In this document: positions 17,939 through 27,081 of the stretch, piece by piece | How positions within the stretch are numbered: the first letter of the stretch is position 1 | Layout: each line of letters opens with the position of its first letter | NCBI GenBank assembly: GCA_027488135.1 | Contig: JAIYCH010000016.1 | Location: 1 to 52,623, forward strand | Source: Saprospiraceae bacterium | GTDB lineage: Bacteria > Bacteroidota > Bacteroidia > Chitinophagales > Saprospiraceae | Reading direction: 5' to 3' | DNA: 52,623 nt | Program-made: the position numbers and the translations under genes | Notes under the pieces: generated by a model | What the model was told of the DNA's origin: nothing | The model's input: only the letters and a program-made list of their open reading frames with translations | Database searches by the model: none

Positions 17939-20356
17939 TTAAAATTCTTTCTCTCCGTACTCCGTTTTTATGATCTTATTTTTTCTTCCTCCGTCATTTA
18001 ACCTAATGCCGGCACTGAGCATAACCAGCCGGTCATACTTGATGTAATCGGTGGTACTATAAAAATTGGAAGCCTGTGTTACAATGGTTTGAATATTGGT
18101 ATTAAATACATTTTGAACTTGCAATCCTACATTCCCCTTATTTCCCTTAAAGCTATATTTTAATCCCATGTTGGACAAAAAGTAATCAGAATCGGCCCCT
18201 TGTGGCGTTACCGTTCTGCCTATATAAGTAGCATCCCATTGAAAACGAAGGTTTTTCGAGAGATCAACAGATGTATTTCCATTTGCATTAAAATTCAAAC
18301 TTTTTTGAATGGTTTCAATGCCATTGGGATTTCCCTCCACATAAAACCGAAAAATATTTCCAGAAGCATACAGCTTCCACCATGAAGTTAATTTTATACT
18401 GGCAGAAGCTTCCATCCCTGAACTTATGGCTGTTCCTGCATTGGTATATGTTCTCCAAAGTATGGTTCTCGAATAAATATCATTGACTCTAAACACTTTA
18501 TCTTTTGTATAATTAAAATAGGCTATAGCTGAAAGTTCTACTTTTGACCATGTCTTTGAAAAAGCTACTTCAAAAACCTCTGCTAACTCAGGTCTCAAAT
18601 TGGGGTCACCCAGTTCAATGGTTTCGGCATGTCTGTGATTTTTAAAGGGAGACATCAACTTAGTCGTTGGTCTGTCGATGCGTCTATTGTAAGAAACTCT
18701 TAAAGATTGTGCATTTTTAAAAGATCTTAAAAACTGAACGGAGGGGAAAAAATTTAATTTCTTATAGATAAAAGGAGCTTCACCGAGCAGATGCGTTAAA
18801 TTTCTATCCATATATTCTGCTCTCAAGCCAATATTATAATTCCATTTTGTAAGAGATCCATTCAGATTTGCATAAGCAGCATGGATTTGCTGCCTTAAAT
18901 CCATGTTATCATTAAAAGCTGGATCAAGTTCCCATTTTTGACTGGCAATATTAAGATTTTCAAAAACAAAATCACCTGCATGATGAACAGACCTGAATTG
19001 ATACCCCAACTCCAGTTTTTTATTATCGGCTAACGCCTTTTGATAGTCTATTTGCCAGCGCAAAGCGGTTAAGGGACTCTTTTCCTCTGACCTTTCATGT
19101 AATGAAATCTGTTTATTATCTTCATTTTCATCTATATTATTAAGTGGACCGCCTAAAACCGAGAATTCATAAACGCCGAGCACGGTTACCTTGCTTTTAT
19201 TGGCAAAATTTCTGGTATAATCAGCATTCACCGTTTGAAAATTCCCCGTTCTTACAAATAGATTTTGATTAAAAAAACGACGAACTGGCGAACCAAATGA
19301 TGGGTTAAACAGATCGGTATTATTACCTATTTTTAAAAATTCTTCATAATGTAAATTGGCCGTTCTATCTGTTTGCTTTTCACCCATATACCAGTTTACA
19401 TTTAAAATATCATTTTTACCTAGAGAATAAGATACGCCAGATCGAATTCCGAACTGATAATCCTTATAATTTCTTATCCCTTCTGAAGGAAGAAAAGTAA
19501 GAGAATCTTTTAACAATGTTCTTATTTCTCCAATCCTAAAACCTTCAATATCAAAGCGCCTATAATCGGCTCCAACAAAAAAACTACCTTTTGAACCTGT
19601 ATAATTAGCTAAAAAATCAGATCCGTATCGTAAAGGTTCATTACCTCCTGACATGCCATTGGCAATAAGACTCCATCCTATTAATTGATCTTTTTTGGTA
19701 ATAATATTAACAATTCCAGCTTTGCCATCGGCGTCATACCTTGCAGAAGGAGAAGTGATTAATTCAATTTTCTCAATAGCGTTAGCCGGTATTTGAGCCA
19801 ATGCATCAGAAGCTGTTCTTTGGGTAGGTTTTCCATCTATCAACACTAGAAAGCTGGCACTTCCACGCAATAAAATTTCACCTTCAACATTTACGGTAAC
19901 GGATGGAAGCCTGGAAATAAGATCCAGTCCTGTTCCGTTGGCTGCATTTTGAAATTGTTTGGTATCAAATATTTGTTTATCTATTTGAACCGTCTGTGTT
20001 TTTCTCTCTCCACTGACAGTTATTTCCTCAAAGGTACTAACCGATGCAGTAAGATAAATAGCTGGAAGATTCCCTGTTTTCTCCCCTGGCTTGAAATCAA
20101 GTGATTCATAACCCATAAATTGAAATCGAAAAACACCTATTTTTCCTGCCTCTGATTTAACCTGAAACTTACCTTGCTCGTCAGTAACTGTTCCTAAAAT
20201 AATAGAAGAATCTTTACCCAAGGCTGACACCGATACAAATTCTATGGGTTTTTTTGTTTCATTGTCAAATACAACGCCCTGGAATTGTATAGATTGACCA
20301 TAAACATTATTTAATATCACAAGTGATATTAATAAAAAAAGAGGTGATTTCAGCAT
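17939..20356 (-). CDS. TonB-dependent receptor, outer membrane beta-barrel family
   Basis: 805 residues: signal peptide (1-20), carboxypeptidase-regulatory-like domain (about 26-110; FVSVSALGKDSS), plug (about 120-220) containing IELITSPSARYDADGKAGIVNIITKK, and a barrel of the OMP_b-brl_3 type. It is shorter than SusC proteins and has no SusD partner, so it is a lone receptor of the kind used for small molecules, metals or peptides. It lies 39 bp after the glycoside-hydrolase-like gene and 63 bp before the DUF1553 gene, so it may belong to one long transcript with both. Cargo cannot be inferred. Confidence 0.88.
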   Translation of the reverse strand: MLKSPLFLLISLVILNNVYGQSIQFQGVVFDNETKKPIEFVSVSALGKDSSIILGTVTDEQGKFQVKSEAGKIGVFRFQFMGYESLDFKPGEKTGNLPAIYLTASVSTFEEITVSGERKTQTVQIDKQIFDTKQFQNAANGTGLDLISRLPSVTVNVEGEILLRGSASFLVLIDGKPTQRTASDALAQIPANAIEKIELITSPSARYDADGKAGIVNIITKKDQLIGWSLIANGMSGGNEPLRYGSDFLANYTGSKGSFFVGADYRRFDIEGFRIGEIRTLLKDSLTFLPSEGIRNYKDYQFGIRSGVSYSLGKNDILNVNWYMGEKQTDRTANLHYEEFLKIGNNTDLFNPSFGSPVRRFFNQNLFVRTGNFQTVNADYTRNFANKSKVTVLGVYEFSVLGGPLNNIDENEDNKQISLHERSEEKSPLTALRWQIDYQKALADNKKLELGYQFRSVHHAGDFVFENLNIASQKWELDPAFNDNMDLRQQIHAAYANLNGSLTKWNYNIGLRAEYMDRNLTHLLGEAPFIYKKLNFFPSVQFLRSFKNAQSLRVSYNRRIDRPTTKLMSPFKNHRHAETIELGDPNLRPELAEVFEVAFSKTWSKVELSAIAYFNYTKDKVFRVNDIYSRTILWRTYTNAGTAISSGMEASASIKLTSWWKLYASGNIFRFYVEGNPNGIETIQKSLNFNANGNTSVDLSKNLRFQWDATYIGRTVTPQGADSDYFLSNMGLKYSFKGNKGNVGLQVQNVFNTNIQTIVTQASNFYSTTDYIKYDRLVMLSAGIRLNDGGRKNKIIKTEYGEKEF

Positions 20357-20395
20357 ATATTTTTTTAACTTCTCAAATATAATCTATTATATGCA

Positions 20396-22537
20396 TCATT
20401 CTACGGTTAACCAGGTATAGCTTTCAGCAGGAATAGTAACTACTAAGTCAGCCTCATAATTTCTATTTAACTTTAAAGACATTGGTTTTCCCTCTTTTTC
20501 CCTGAATACTGCTGTATCTGTCAGACCGGTGTAATAAAGAGGCACCGAAATGGTTCTGGTGATGTCCTTTTTGGTAGGATTGTACAACATAAGCATACCT
20601 TTGTATTTACCCGATGGATCGGCATGTAATAACCCATCCCAATCCCTGCCATCGGCTCTTCGCAGATGAATCATATCAGCATTTAAAATATCCCGATATT
20701 TTTTATACCATGCGACCGTTTTTAAAACCAATTGCCTGGTTTCCTCCGTGTCATATAATCGTGGACCCCGGTAACAAGCCTGGACTCCGGCGCCATAATA
20801 TTGCATCATTAGATTTTCATAATCCTTTAAATGCTCGCTTAAAGGTTCAAGAATCGCTTCCGGTCCACCCCCTTGATATTTTGTTAAGGGAACAAATCCC
20901 CAGCTCATGGAACCCATTTTTTCCAAGGTACCGTCATGAATATTTTGTCTGTTTAAGACCCTTTGTTGTTCTCTTGAAAGGGAAAAATTAACCTCCCTGT
21001 AACCAATGGCTATTTTATGCGTCCCGTCTAAAAAATACCAGTCAGGCGCATTGATATAAACCCCTTTTTCGTTTAACCACCGATAGAGTTCCTTTTGAAT
21101 TTCCATCTGCCTCCATTGAGAATCATCTAGACCCTCATGACCGGGATGCGAGGTTGATGCGCATACATCACCTGGATAAGGACCATCATTTTCCCAAATA
21201 TCAAATCCTGTTTTTTCAAAAAAATACTTGATTTTATCCCTAAAATCCAGTCCCCAGGTGCTTCCAAAACAAGGAGCATTGCCAAACAGAGCCCCACCGG
21301 GCTTACCTGTTTTGGGATCAATAACATCGTGTTCGTCACTTATACGACGGCTGCTGAATAGGGCATAACCACCAAGTAAAATGCCCTTGCTATGTGCATA
21401 ATCGGCTAATTTTTTCCATCGTGTAATATTGATTTCCGATGTGTCCTCCATTTTCAGGTGACTGCCAAAACTCAGGATAACGGCTTCATAACCAGTTTGG
21501 ACACATTGATCGATACAACGGACAACTTCATCATCACTTTTACTCACCAAATGCATGAAAACAGGATTCTGGGTAGTCCAAGGCGCTATGGTTCTATACA
21601 TTTTTTTCAACATCAATCCCCTCCTTTGTCTGTCATAACTGTCCATCAAGAGCTCATTGGTTTTGACTGAAGTAAAAATTTCGCCTCTTTTCAGTGTAAT
21701 ACCCGGTGCTTTTTCCGGATAAATTTCAAGCAAACAAGGTGTTTGAAAATTATAATTCACCTGGGACGTATAAACGCTATCGGTTTTCCAATGGGTAGTC
21801 TGATCACTAATATCATAACGCATGGCATTATTGAATGCATAATTAGTTTCAAAATAAATACCATGTTGTTTTTTCATTTCATCAGGAGAACCGACGACTG
21901 CACTTTCCTCTTCCACCAGGCCAAGCACTTCGTTTACCACGCGATGTAATTTCACTTCTTTTGTTGATTCATTGAGAATAGTCAACCATTTCACTATCAA
22001 AGGAATACCATCATATAGCGCATAATGAACTTCCACTTTTAACCCTTTCAACTCATTTATAGGAGATTCAAACTTAAGAATCAGTTCTTTTCCGGTGGCA
22101 GGCAGAAATTTACCTGTCCACGTATTCGATTTCCATTGAATGCCGGGTTTTATATCTGAGACCTGATAACTGGTAAACGTAAAATCATTTTCCCCTTTTG
22201 TCAGGGAAGGTAACCACTCAGGTAAAAAGTAGCCATTTTCTTTTTGACCCACAAGGCCTCCAATCTGATATTCATTGTGATCAATAATAAAGCGAGCTTC
22301 AGGCTTTATAGCCCTTATCAGTTGCTGTTGATTTGTCAGATTCACGAAATCAAAGCAACCTATATTTTTTCCCAGATAAAAGGATCTTCTCAATAATCCA
22401 TTTTGGATAACCAGCGTATTATTCTCTTCTACGACCGTTGTCTTTTGTGGAATGGAATGAATTAGCCAATCAGATTTAGATTTTTGGGCATTTAAACTGG
22501 AGGAAAAGAGGATAGCCAGAAACCAAAAGTATCTCAT
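20396..22537 (-). CDS. Secreted glycoside hydrolase-like protein, clan GH-D-like (alpha-galactosidase-like)
   Basis: 713 residues with a signal peptide (SSSLNAQ at about 12-18). An N-terminal beta-sandwich (about 30-320) starts with VIQNGLLRRSFYLG, as in GH36-like enzymes. A TIM-barrel-like part follows (GYEAVILSFGSH near 350-360; GILLGGYALFSSRR near 385-398). WENDGPYPGD (448-457) looks like a catalytic strand with Asp451 as nucleophile candidate, and a C-terminal beta domain closes the protein. The layout resembles clan GH-D (GH27/36, also GH31), but I cannot place it in a named family, and an unclassified group is possible. It is the first gene after the 22553-22592 terminator and should start its own transcript. 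Confidence 0.62.
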   Translation of the reverse strand: MRYFWFLAILFSSSLNAQKSKSDWLIHSIPQKTTVVEENNTLVIQNGLLRRSFYLGKNIGCFDFVNLTNQQQLIRAIKPEARFIIDHNEYQIGGLVGQKENGYFLPEWLPSLTKGENDFTFTSYQVSDIKPGIQWKSNTWTGKFLPATGKELILKFESPINELKGLKVEVHYALYDGIPLIVKWLTILNESTKEVKLHRVVNEVLGLVEEESAVVGSPDEMKKQHGIYFETNYAFNNAMRYDISDQTTHWKTDSVYTSQVNYNFQTPCLLEIYPEKAPGITLKRGEIFTSVKTNELLMDSYDRQRRGLMLKKMYRTIAPWTTQNPVFMHLVSKSDDEVVRCIDQCVQTGYEAVILSFGSHLKMEDTSEINITRWKKLADYAHSKGILLGGYALFSSRRISDEHDVIDPKTGKPGGALFGNAPCFGSTWGLDFRDKIKYFFEKTGFDIWENDGPYPGDVCASTSHPGHEGLDDSQWRQMEIQKELYRWLNEKGVYINAPDWYFLDGTHKIAIGYREVNFSLSREQQRVLNRQNIHDGTLEKMGSMSWGFVPLTKYQGGGPEAILEPLSEHLKDYENLMMQYYGAGVQACYRGPRLYDTEETRQLVLKTVAWYKKYRDILNADMIHLRRADGRDWDGLLHADPSGKYKGMLMLYNPTKKDITRTISVPLYYTGLTDTAVFREKEGKPMSLKLNRNYEADLVVTIPAESYTWLTVE

Positions 22538-22552
22538 GTAATTATTTTTGAT

Positions 22553-22592
22553 AATAAAAATAAAAAAGGGAATGATAAAACAATCATTCCCT
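22553..22592 (-). terminator. Intrinsic terminator of the GH16 operon
   Basis: On the minus strand a perfect 10-bp stem (AGGGAATGAT / ATCATTCCCT; plus-strand arms 22583-22592 and 22567-22576) with a 6-nt loop is followed immediately by a T-rich tract (plus-strand A tract, about 22553-22566). It sits 64 bp after the stop of the last GH16 gene (22657) and 15 bp before the next start (22537), so it separates the beta-glucan operon from the downstream gene series. Confidence 0.82.
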
Positions 22593-22656
22593 GCTAAATA
22601 TAGTTTATAAATACATTAAAATTAACTCTTCCAGAATTATGAAAATAAATATGATT

Positions 22657-23889
22657 TTATCCCTTTTGAAATACTTTTATATAATCGACAACAAACCAAC
22701 GTGGGAAAACCGTTCTGGCATCAGGCGAGCCAGGAAAATTTCCTCCTATGGCCAGATTGATGATAAAAAAGAAAGATTGATTAAACGGATAGGGTTGACC
22801 ATTCAAATCAGCGGGAGTTATTTGGTGATAAACGACATTATTAACCAACCATTGAATCTTATTTTCCTCCCAAACGATAGAAAACACATTAAATGAAGTA
22901 TTAAAATCATATTCACCTGAGGAAAAGGTAGCGCCGGTTCTAAACCGATGCTGCGCTAGTGTAGCACCAAAATGTGCCGTACCAACTACCCTGTTTATTT
23001 TATCTCCACTGGCCTCCATAATATCTATTTCGCCGCAAGCTGGCCAAGAAACCTGAGGAATATTATCCCCTAACATCCAAAGTGCTGGCCAATAACCCTT
23101 TCCTTCTGGAACAGCTGCCCTTATATCAATCCGTCCATATTTGAACGATTTCTTTCTTTGCGTTGTCAACCTGGAAGAGGTATAATTTTTACCTCCTACC
23201 GTTTCTTTTTTTCCCTCAATGATTAAATAGCCATCGGAAAGTTGGGCATTTTTTTCTTGATAAAACTGTAATTCATTATTTCCCCAGTTACAATTTCCAG
23301 GACAACCATCGCCAAGCTCGTAGTTCCAAACCGCACTATTCAGATTAGTTCCTTGAAAACCCTCCTCCCAGACTTTAGTGAAACCAGCATAAGCATCAGG
23401 TGAAATATAACCTGTCTTGGGAATATTTATCTTATCAATCAAACTAAAATCGTCATTGACCAGCGTAATGGTCATTCGAGTAGGTTCACCTAAAGTTGCA
23501 TTTAAGGCCTGAATGAGTACAATGTCTATTTTTTCGTCAGTCTCCTTAACGGCATCTCCAAATATTTTAATAGGAATGGACACTGTAAGTTCTCCCGGTT
23601 TCATGAATATTTTGCCCTCTGTAATGGCTTCATAATCAGACCCTGCAGTGGCTGTTAAACCATTAACCTGATATTTAACCATCACCTGGGTTCTGTTTTC
23701 CCCTTTCAGTTGAATACCTAACTGTATGGTGGTGTCTTTATTTCCCTCGGGAATGGAGAGTGTTTGAGCACTGAAAGAAACCTGTGGTGCATTGTAATCA
23801 GGCAACTCAGCAATGTCCCCCTCCTTAAAACACCCTTGAAGCAAAAGTAAAAAGGGTAAAAATTTAAATATATATCCTACGTTATTCAT
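22657..23889 (-). CDS. GH16 beta-glucanase lipoprotein with Calx-beta domain
   Basis: 410 residues. The lipobox LLLQGC puts the acylated Cys at 20. A Calx-beta domain (about 35-148; GSDYEAITEGKIFMKPGE) precedes a GH16 catalytic domain (about 165-410). The catalytic motif is E287-I-D289-I-M-E292, with nucleophile and acid/base glutamates in place, and the substrate-side signature CPGNCNWGNNELQ is typical of laminarinase-like GH16 (subfamily 3-like). It probably cleaves beta-1,3 or mixed-linkage beta-glucan at the cell surface. ATG directly abuts the stop of the upstream GH16 gene (TAAATG), showing tight coupling. Last gene of the operon, followed by the terminator at 22553-22592. Confidence 0.93.
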   Translation of the reverse strand: MNNVGYIFKFLPFLLLLQGCFKEGDIAELPDYNAPQVSFSAQTLSIPEGNKDTTIQLGIQLKGENRTQVMVKYQVNGLTATAGSDYEAITEGKIFMKPGELTVSIPIKIFGDAVKETDEKIDIVLIQALNATLGEPTRMTITLVNDDFSLIDKINIPKTGYISPDAYAGFTKVWEEGFQGTNLNSAVWNYELGDGCPGNCNWGNNELQFYQEKNAQLSDGYLIIEGKKETVGGKNYTSSRLTTQRKKSFKYGRIDIRAAVPEGKGYWPALWMLGDNIPQVSWPACGEIDIMEASGDKINRVVGTAHFGATLAQHRFRTGATFSSGEYDFNTSFNVFSIVWEENKIQWLVNNVVYHQITPADLNGQPYPFNQSFFFIINLAIGGNFPGSPDARTVFPRWFVVDYIKVFQKG

Positions 23890-24702
23890 TTAGTCCTTTT
23901 TTTGATAAACTCTCACATAATCGATAGAAAATCGAGCGGGGAAAGCCTTTGCATCAACCCCCATTTTTCCACCCAGATTACCCCCAACGGCAAGGTTCAG
24001 AATGATATGAAAAGGTTGGTCAAAAGGCCATTGTTTACTATTTGCCAATGCTTCTTTATAGAAAGTAAAATAGATTTTCCCATCAAATAAAAAATCCATT
24101 TTTTCAGGCGTCCAGTTAATGGCGTATAAATGATAATCCTCGTGTGGTTTTATTTTACCAACGCCTCCTCCCTTTTGTGTACCAATCATGTGATTAAAAG
24201 CTTCCGTATGAACGGTGCCGAAGATAGAATCCTGAGCAAACCCTACGTGTTCCAACAAATCAATTTCTCCACTTCCTGGCCATTCTCCGTAGGTGTTTTT
24301 CTCTGGTAAGAGCCAGATAGCAGACCAAGTACCTAAGCCAACGGGTGTTTTTGCTCTCATTTCAAAATAGCCATATTTCCAAGAAGCCCTATTTCGGGTA
24401 AGCAATCGGGCAGAAGTATATTCCTTCCCTCCCATTTTTTCTGGTCGGGCCTCAATGGTCAATTTTCCGTCTTTTACAGAAGCATTGTCAATATCTGCCT
24501 CGGTATAATATTGCCATTCATTGTTCCCCCAACCACAGATTCTGGGACAACCATCACCCACATCGTAAGTCCATTTACTGGCATCCGGCAATCCCTCTGT
24601 TGAAAATTCATCAGACCAGACAAGTTTGTACTTTTTGGGCGGTTTTGACATGGAAAACAACAAAAAAGTGCACAGAATTGAATAAAAAGTTAAGTATTTC
24701 AA
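23890..24702 (-). CDS. GH16 beta-glucanase (laminarinase-like)
   Basis: 270 residues: a single GH16 domain after a short signal peptide (about 1-19). The catalytic site is E146-I-D148-L-L-E151; CPRICGWGNNEWQ (52-64) and MRAKTPVGLGTWSAIW are laminarinase-type. It lacks the Calx-beta module of its neighbour and is a soluble or periplasmic enzyme rather than an obvious lipoprotein. The start is TTG at 24700-24702, accepted because it is the only start that gives a signal peptide; the next Met (18) would remove it. Non-ATG initiation could lower its level. Overlap-free coupling with the next gene. The pair probably divides endo-hydrolysis between cell surface and periplasm (inference). Confidence 0.92.
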   Translation of the reverse strand: MKYLTFYSILCTFLLFSMSKPPKKYKLVWSDEFSTEGLPDASKWTYDVGDGCPRICGWGNNEWQYYTEADIDNASVKDGKLTIEARPEKMGGKEYTSARLLTRNRASWKYGYFEMRAKTPVGLGTWSAIWLLPEKNTYGEWPGSGEIDLLEHVGFAQDSIFGTVHTEAFNHMIGTQKGGGVGKIKPHEDYHLYAINWTPEKMDFLFDGKIYFTFYKEALANSKQWPFDQPFHIILNLAVGGNLGGKMGVDAKAFPARFSIDYVRVYQKKD

Positions 24703-24713
24703 AATTAAAACGT

Positions 24714-25565
24714 TTATCGGGCTTCAAAATATAATTCAAACCAACCACCTCCTTTTAAAAATGGCGTTCTTACAATCATCTCTTTTTCAGTTAAACGCAC
24801 GATGTCATAGACATTCGAGGCATCCCAAACCCCCATAAAAGCACCTTCTGGCAGTTCAATGCGTGGAACACCCGCGGGACCAATGGGAATAAGTTGCCAT
24901 TGAGGTTTTCCTGGAAGTGCAAAGGGAACGGGCTTATATCCATTCCATGGATCGACAGTCAATCCATTATTTTCGTAAGTAAATTTGTTTTCTGCCCAGG
25001 CAAAACAGAAATTATCATCGTACTGCTCGTTCTGGAGACCATTTAGAGGAGAAGTAAACCATTCGGCTGAGCCTGGCGTCGGACCAACAGCTACTGCGCC
25101 TGCTTTTTTGCTGAAAGTCCAGCATTTTCGACTGGTTGGGTCACAGCCACCCGCTAAAAGGGTCGCCAAACCTGTACAAGGAGTAACCGCATCTTTGGGT
25201 ATAACCACGGAAAAACTTTGCTGTCCTGTGCCAGAGCCACCTTTAAATGATCCTGACCATATTATATTATATCGGCCTGCCTTTGGAAAATAAAAAGTAT
25301 CTAATCCTTTTTTTGTTCTATCTGGACTGGCTCCTACGGCCGACCACAAACGATCAAAAACCAAATCACTTTTTTCACTAACCACCACCCGATTAGAATC
25401 TGTTTTTAACTGGACCAGCGAAAGAGTTGGTAAATCTGGTGATTTTCCTAATTGAATATCAGGTTCCTGATAAGATTCACATCTTAAAAACAGGATACTG
25501 ACGAATATAAAAACGGGTAATCCCCTGGATAACATATAAAAAAATGGTTTCATAATCTTAAGCAT
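24714..25565 (-). CDS. PKD-like surface lipoprotein of the beta-glucan locus
   Basis: 283 residues. A hydrophobic N-terminus leads to FLRC (Cys about 29). Arg at the -1 position of the lipobox is unusual, so acylation is likely but not certain. A PKD/Ig-like domain follows (about 40-125; GLDTFYFPKAGRYNIIWSGS). A C-terminal beta-rich domain contains RKCWTFSKKAG, DDNFCFAW and MGVWDASNVYDIV, ending in MIVRTPFLKGGGWFELYF. Similar proteins occupy the SusE/SGBP position in Bacteroidota laminarin loci and bind glycan. It lies between SusD (10-bp gap) and the first GH16 (12-bp gap). A start at Met5 is also possible. Function inferred from position and fold pattern. Confidence 0.75.
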   Translation of the reverse strand: MLKIMKPFFYMLSRGLPVFIFVSILFLRCESYQEPDIQLGKSPDLPTLSLVQLKTDSNRVVVSEKSDLVFDRLWSAVGASPDRTKKGLDTFYFPKAGRYNIIWSGSFKGGSGTGQQSFSVVIPKDAVTPCTGLATLLAGGCDPTSRKCWTFSKKAGAVAVGPTPGSAEWFTSPLNGLQNEQYDDNFCFAWAENKFTYENNGLTVDPWNGYKPVPFALPGKPQWQLIPIGPAGVPRIELPEGAFMGVWDASNVYDIVRLTEKEMIVRTPFLKGGGWFELYFEAR

Positions 25566-25574
25566 TTATGTAGA

Positions 25575-27071
25575 TTAATACCCCTGATTTTGGGTAACAG
25601 CCCCATTACTAGCCTGAATCTGAGATTGAGGAATAGGAAACACCTTATGAATGTTTTCCTTAAATCCTAAAGTGCCCAGAAAACTTACCGCTCTACCTGT
25701 TCTCACCAAATCAAAAAACCGATGTCCTTCCATGGCCAGTTCCAATCTTCTTTCATTATAGATGGCTTCTAACAATGTATTTCCGGAAGTGGTTACTTCT
25801 GGTAATTTAACTCTTGCTCTTACCTGATTCAATGCATTTCTGGCGCTGGTCTGATCGCCCGACTGGAAGGAGGATTCAGCAAAAAGAAGTAAAACATCAG
25901 CGTATCTGATCACACGGTCGTTCGTTCCACCGTTAGGATTTGGGTCTCCAAAAGTAGCTTGCTCACTTCTGTTATTAAAGTACTTTTTACCGTAATAATC
26001 ATGAGGATACCCACCTGTTGCCTCTTTTGTAAAAATTCCGCGATCGCCCATGGGCTCTCCCACTCTAAAAACCGTAGCTTTTAAACGGGGATCTTCTGTG
26101 CCGGTAGCTAGAAAAGCGTCAACCAGACTTTTGGTAGGAATATTAAATCCATACCCATCGAATTGTCCTCTCGCCCGAGTAAAAACATTGGTAAAGGTTC
26201 CTTCATTATTATTGTTGTTTCCCCAATTTCCCCCTGATTCGGTCATGTACTGTATTTCAAATACCGATTCCACGCCATTTTCACCTGCTTTTGTGAAAAT
26301 GCGATTAAAATCGGGCTCTAATTTATACTCTCCGGACGAAATTAGGGCTTCTCCTACCTTTTTTGCGTCGGCCCACTTTTTACGCCACACCAACGATTTT
26401 AAAAGCAAGCCCTGAGCGGCACCTTTTGTTATTCTTCCCAAATCAACCTGGGTATATTGACTTCGAAGTGGAAGATTTGAAACAGCTAAGGTCAAATCAC
26501 TTTCGATTAAATTCCATATACTTTCAGCGGAAGAACGGGGCATTTTATATTCTGAAGGAGATAAAAGACGGTCTACCTTTGGAACATCGCCGAAAATAGT
26601 AACCAGATTATAAAAAAACCAGGCTCTAAGAAAATAGGCTTCGCCCAATATCCTTTTCTTTAATTTTTCGTCCATAACAATGGCGGGAACTTTCTCCAGC
26701 ACAATATTTGCCCTGTTAATCCCTTCGTAATCAGCAGCCCATTCGGCAGCCAGATAACCGGTATTGACAGGACCTTGAAATTGTTCAAGGGCAGCCAAAA
26801 GAGGCTGATCATTATCACCTGAACCACCCTTTACCGCGTCATCAGACATAATATCGCCCCAGAACCATCGAAAATGCCCTTCAGGCGACATTTCAAATTG
26901 TAAAGTTGCATAAGCAGCATGAATAGCGGAAACTGCGTCGGCTTCTGTCTGATAGAAGTTGTCAAGGGTTGTACCAACCAGCGGTTTTTTATCTAACAAT
27001 AGTTCTTCACAACTGCTGAACGAAAATAAAAACAGGAGTACAAACCATTTATTAATACTAAGATTCTTCAT
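25575..27071 (-). CDS. SusD/RagB-family glycan-binding lipoprotein
   Basis: The open frame begins at 27143 inside the SusC gene, but ATG at 27069-27071 gives a clean lipoprotein signal (MKNLSINKWF... FSFSSC) and removes a 62-bp overlap, so it is used (498 residues). SusD features: NRANIVLEKVPAI, the helical ILGEAYFLRAWFFYNLVTIFGDVP, and the C-terminal NERRLELAMEGHRFFDLVRTG. It starts 10 bp after the SusC stop. With two GH16 enzymes in the operon, the ligand is probably a beta-1,3 or mixed beta-glucan. Confidence 0.95.
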   Translation of the reverse strand: MKNLSINKWFVLLFLFSFSSCEELLLDKKPLVGTTLDNFYQTEADAVSAIHAAYATLQFEMSPEGHFRWFWGDIMSDDAVKGGSGDNDQPLLAALEQFQGPVNTGYLAAEWAADYEGINRANIVLEKVPAIVMDEKLKKRILGEAYFLRAWFFYNLVTIFGDVPKVDRLLSPSEYKMPRSSAESIWNLIESDLTLAVSNLPLRSQYTQVDLGRITKGAAQGLLLKSLVWRKKWADAKKVGEALISSGEYKLEPDFNRIFTKAGENGVESVFEIQYMTESGGNWGNNNNNEGTFTNVFTRARGQFDGYGFNIPTKSLVDAFLATGTEDPRLKATVFRVGEPMGDRGIFTKEATGGYPHDYYGKKYFNNRSEQATFGDPNPNGGTNDRVIRYADVLLLFAESSFQSGDQTSARNALNQVRARVKLPEVTTSGNTLLEAIYNERRLELAMEGHRFFDLVRTGRAVSFLGTLGFKENIHKVFPIPQSQIQASNGAVTQNQGY

Positions 27072-27081
27072 TTGATTATTT

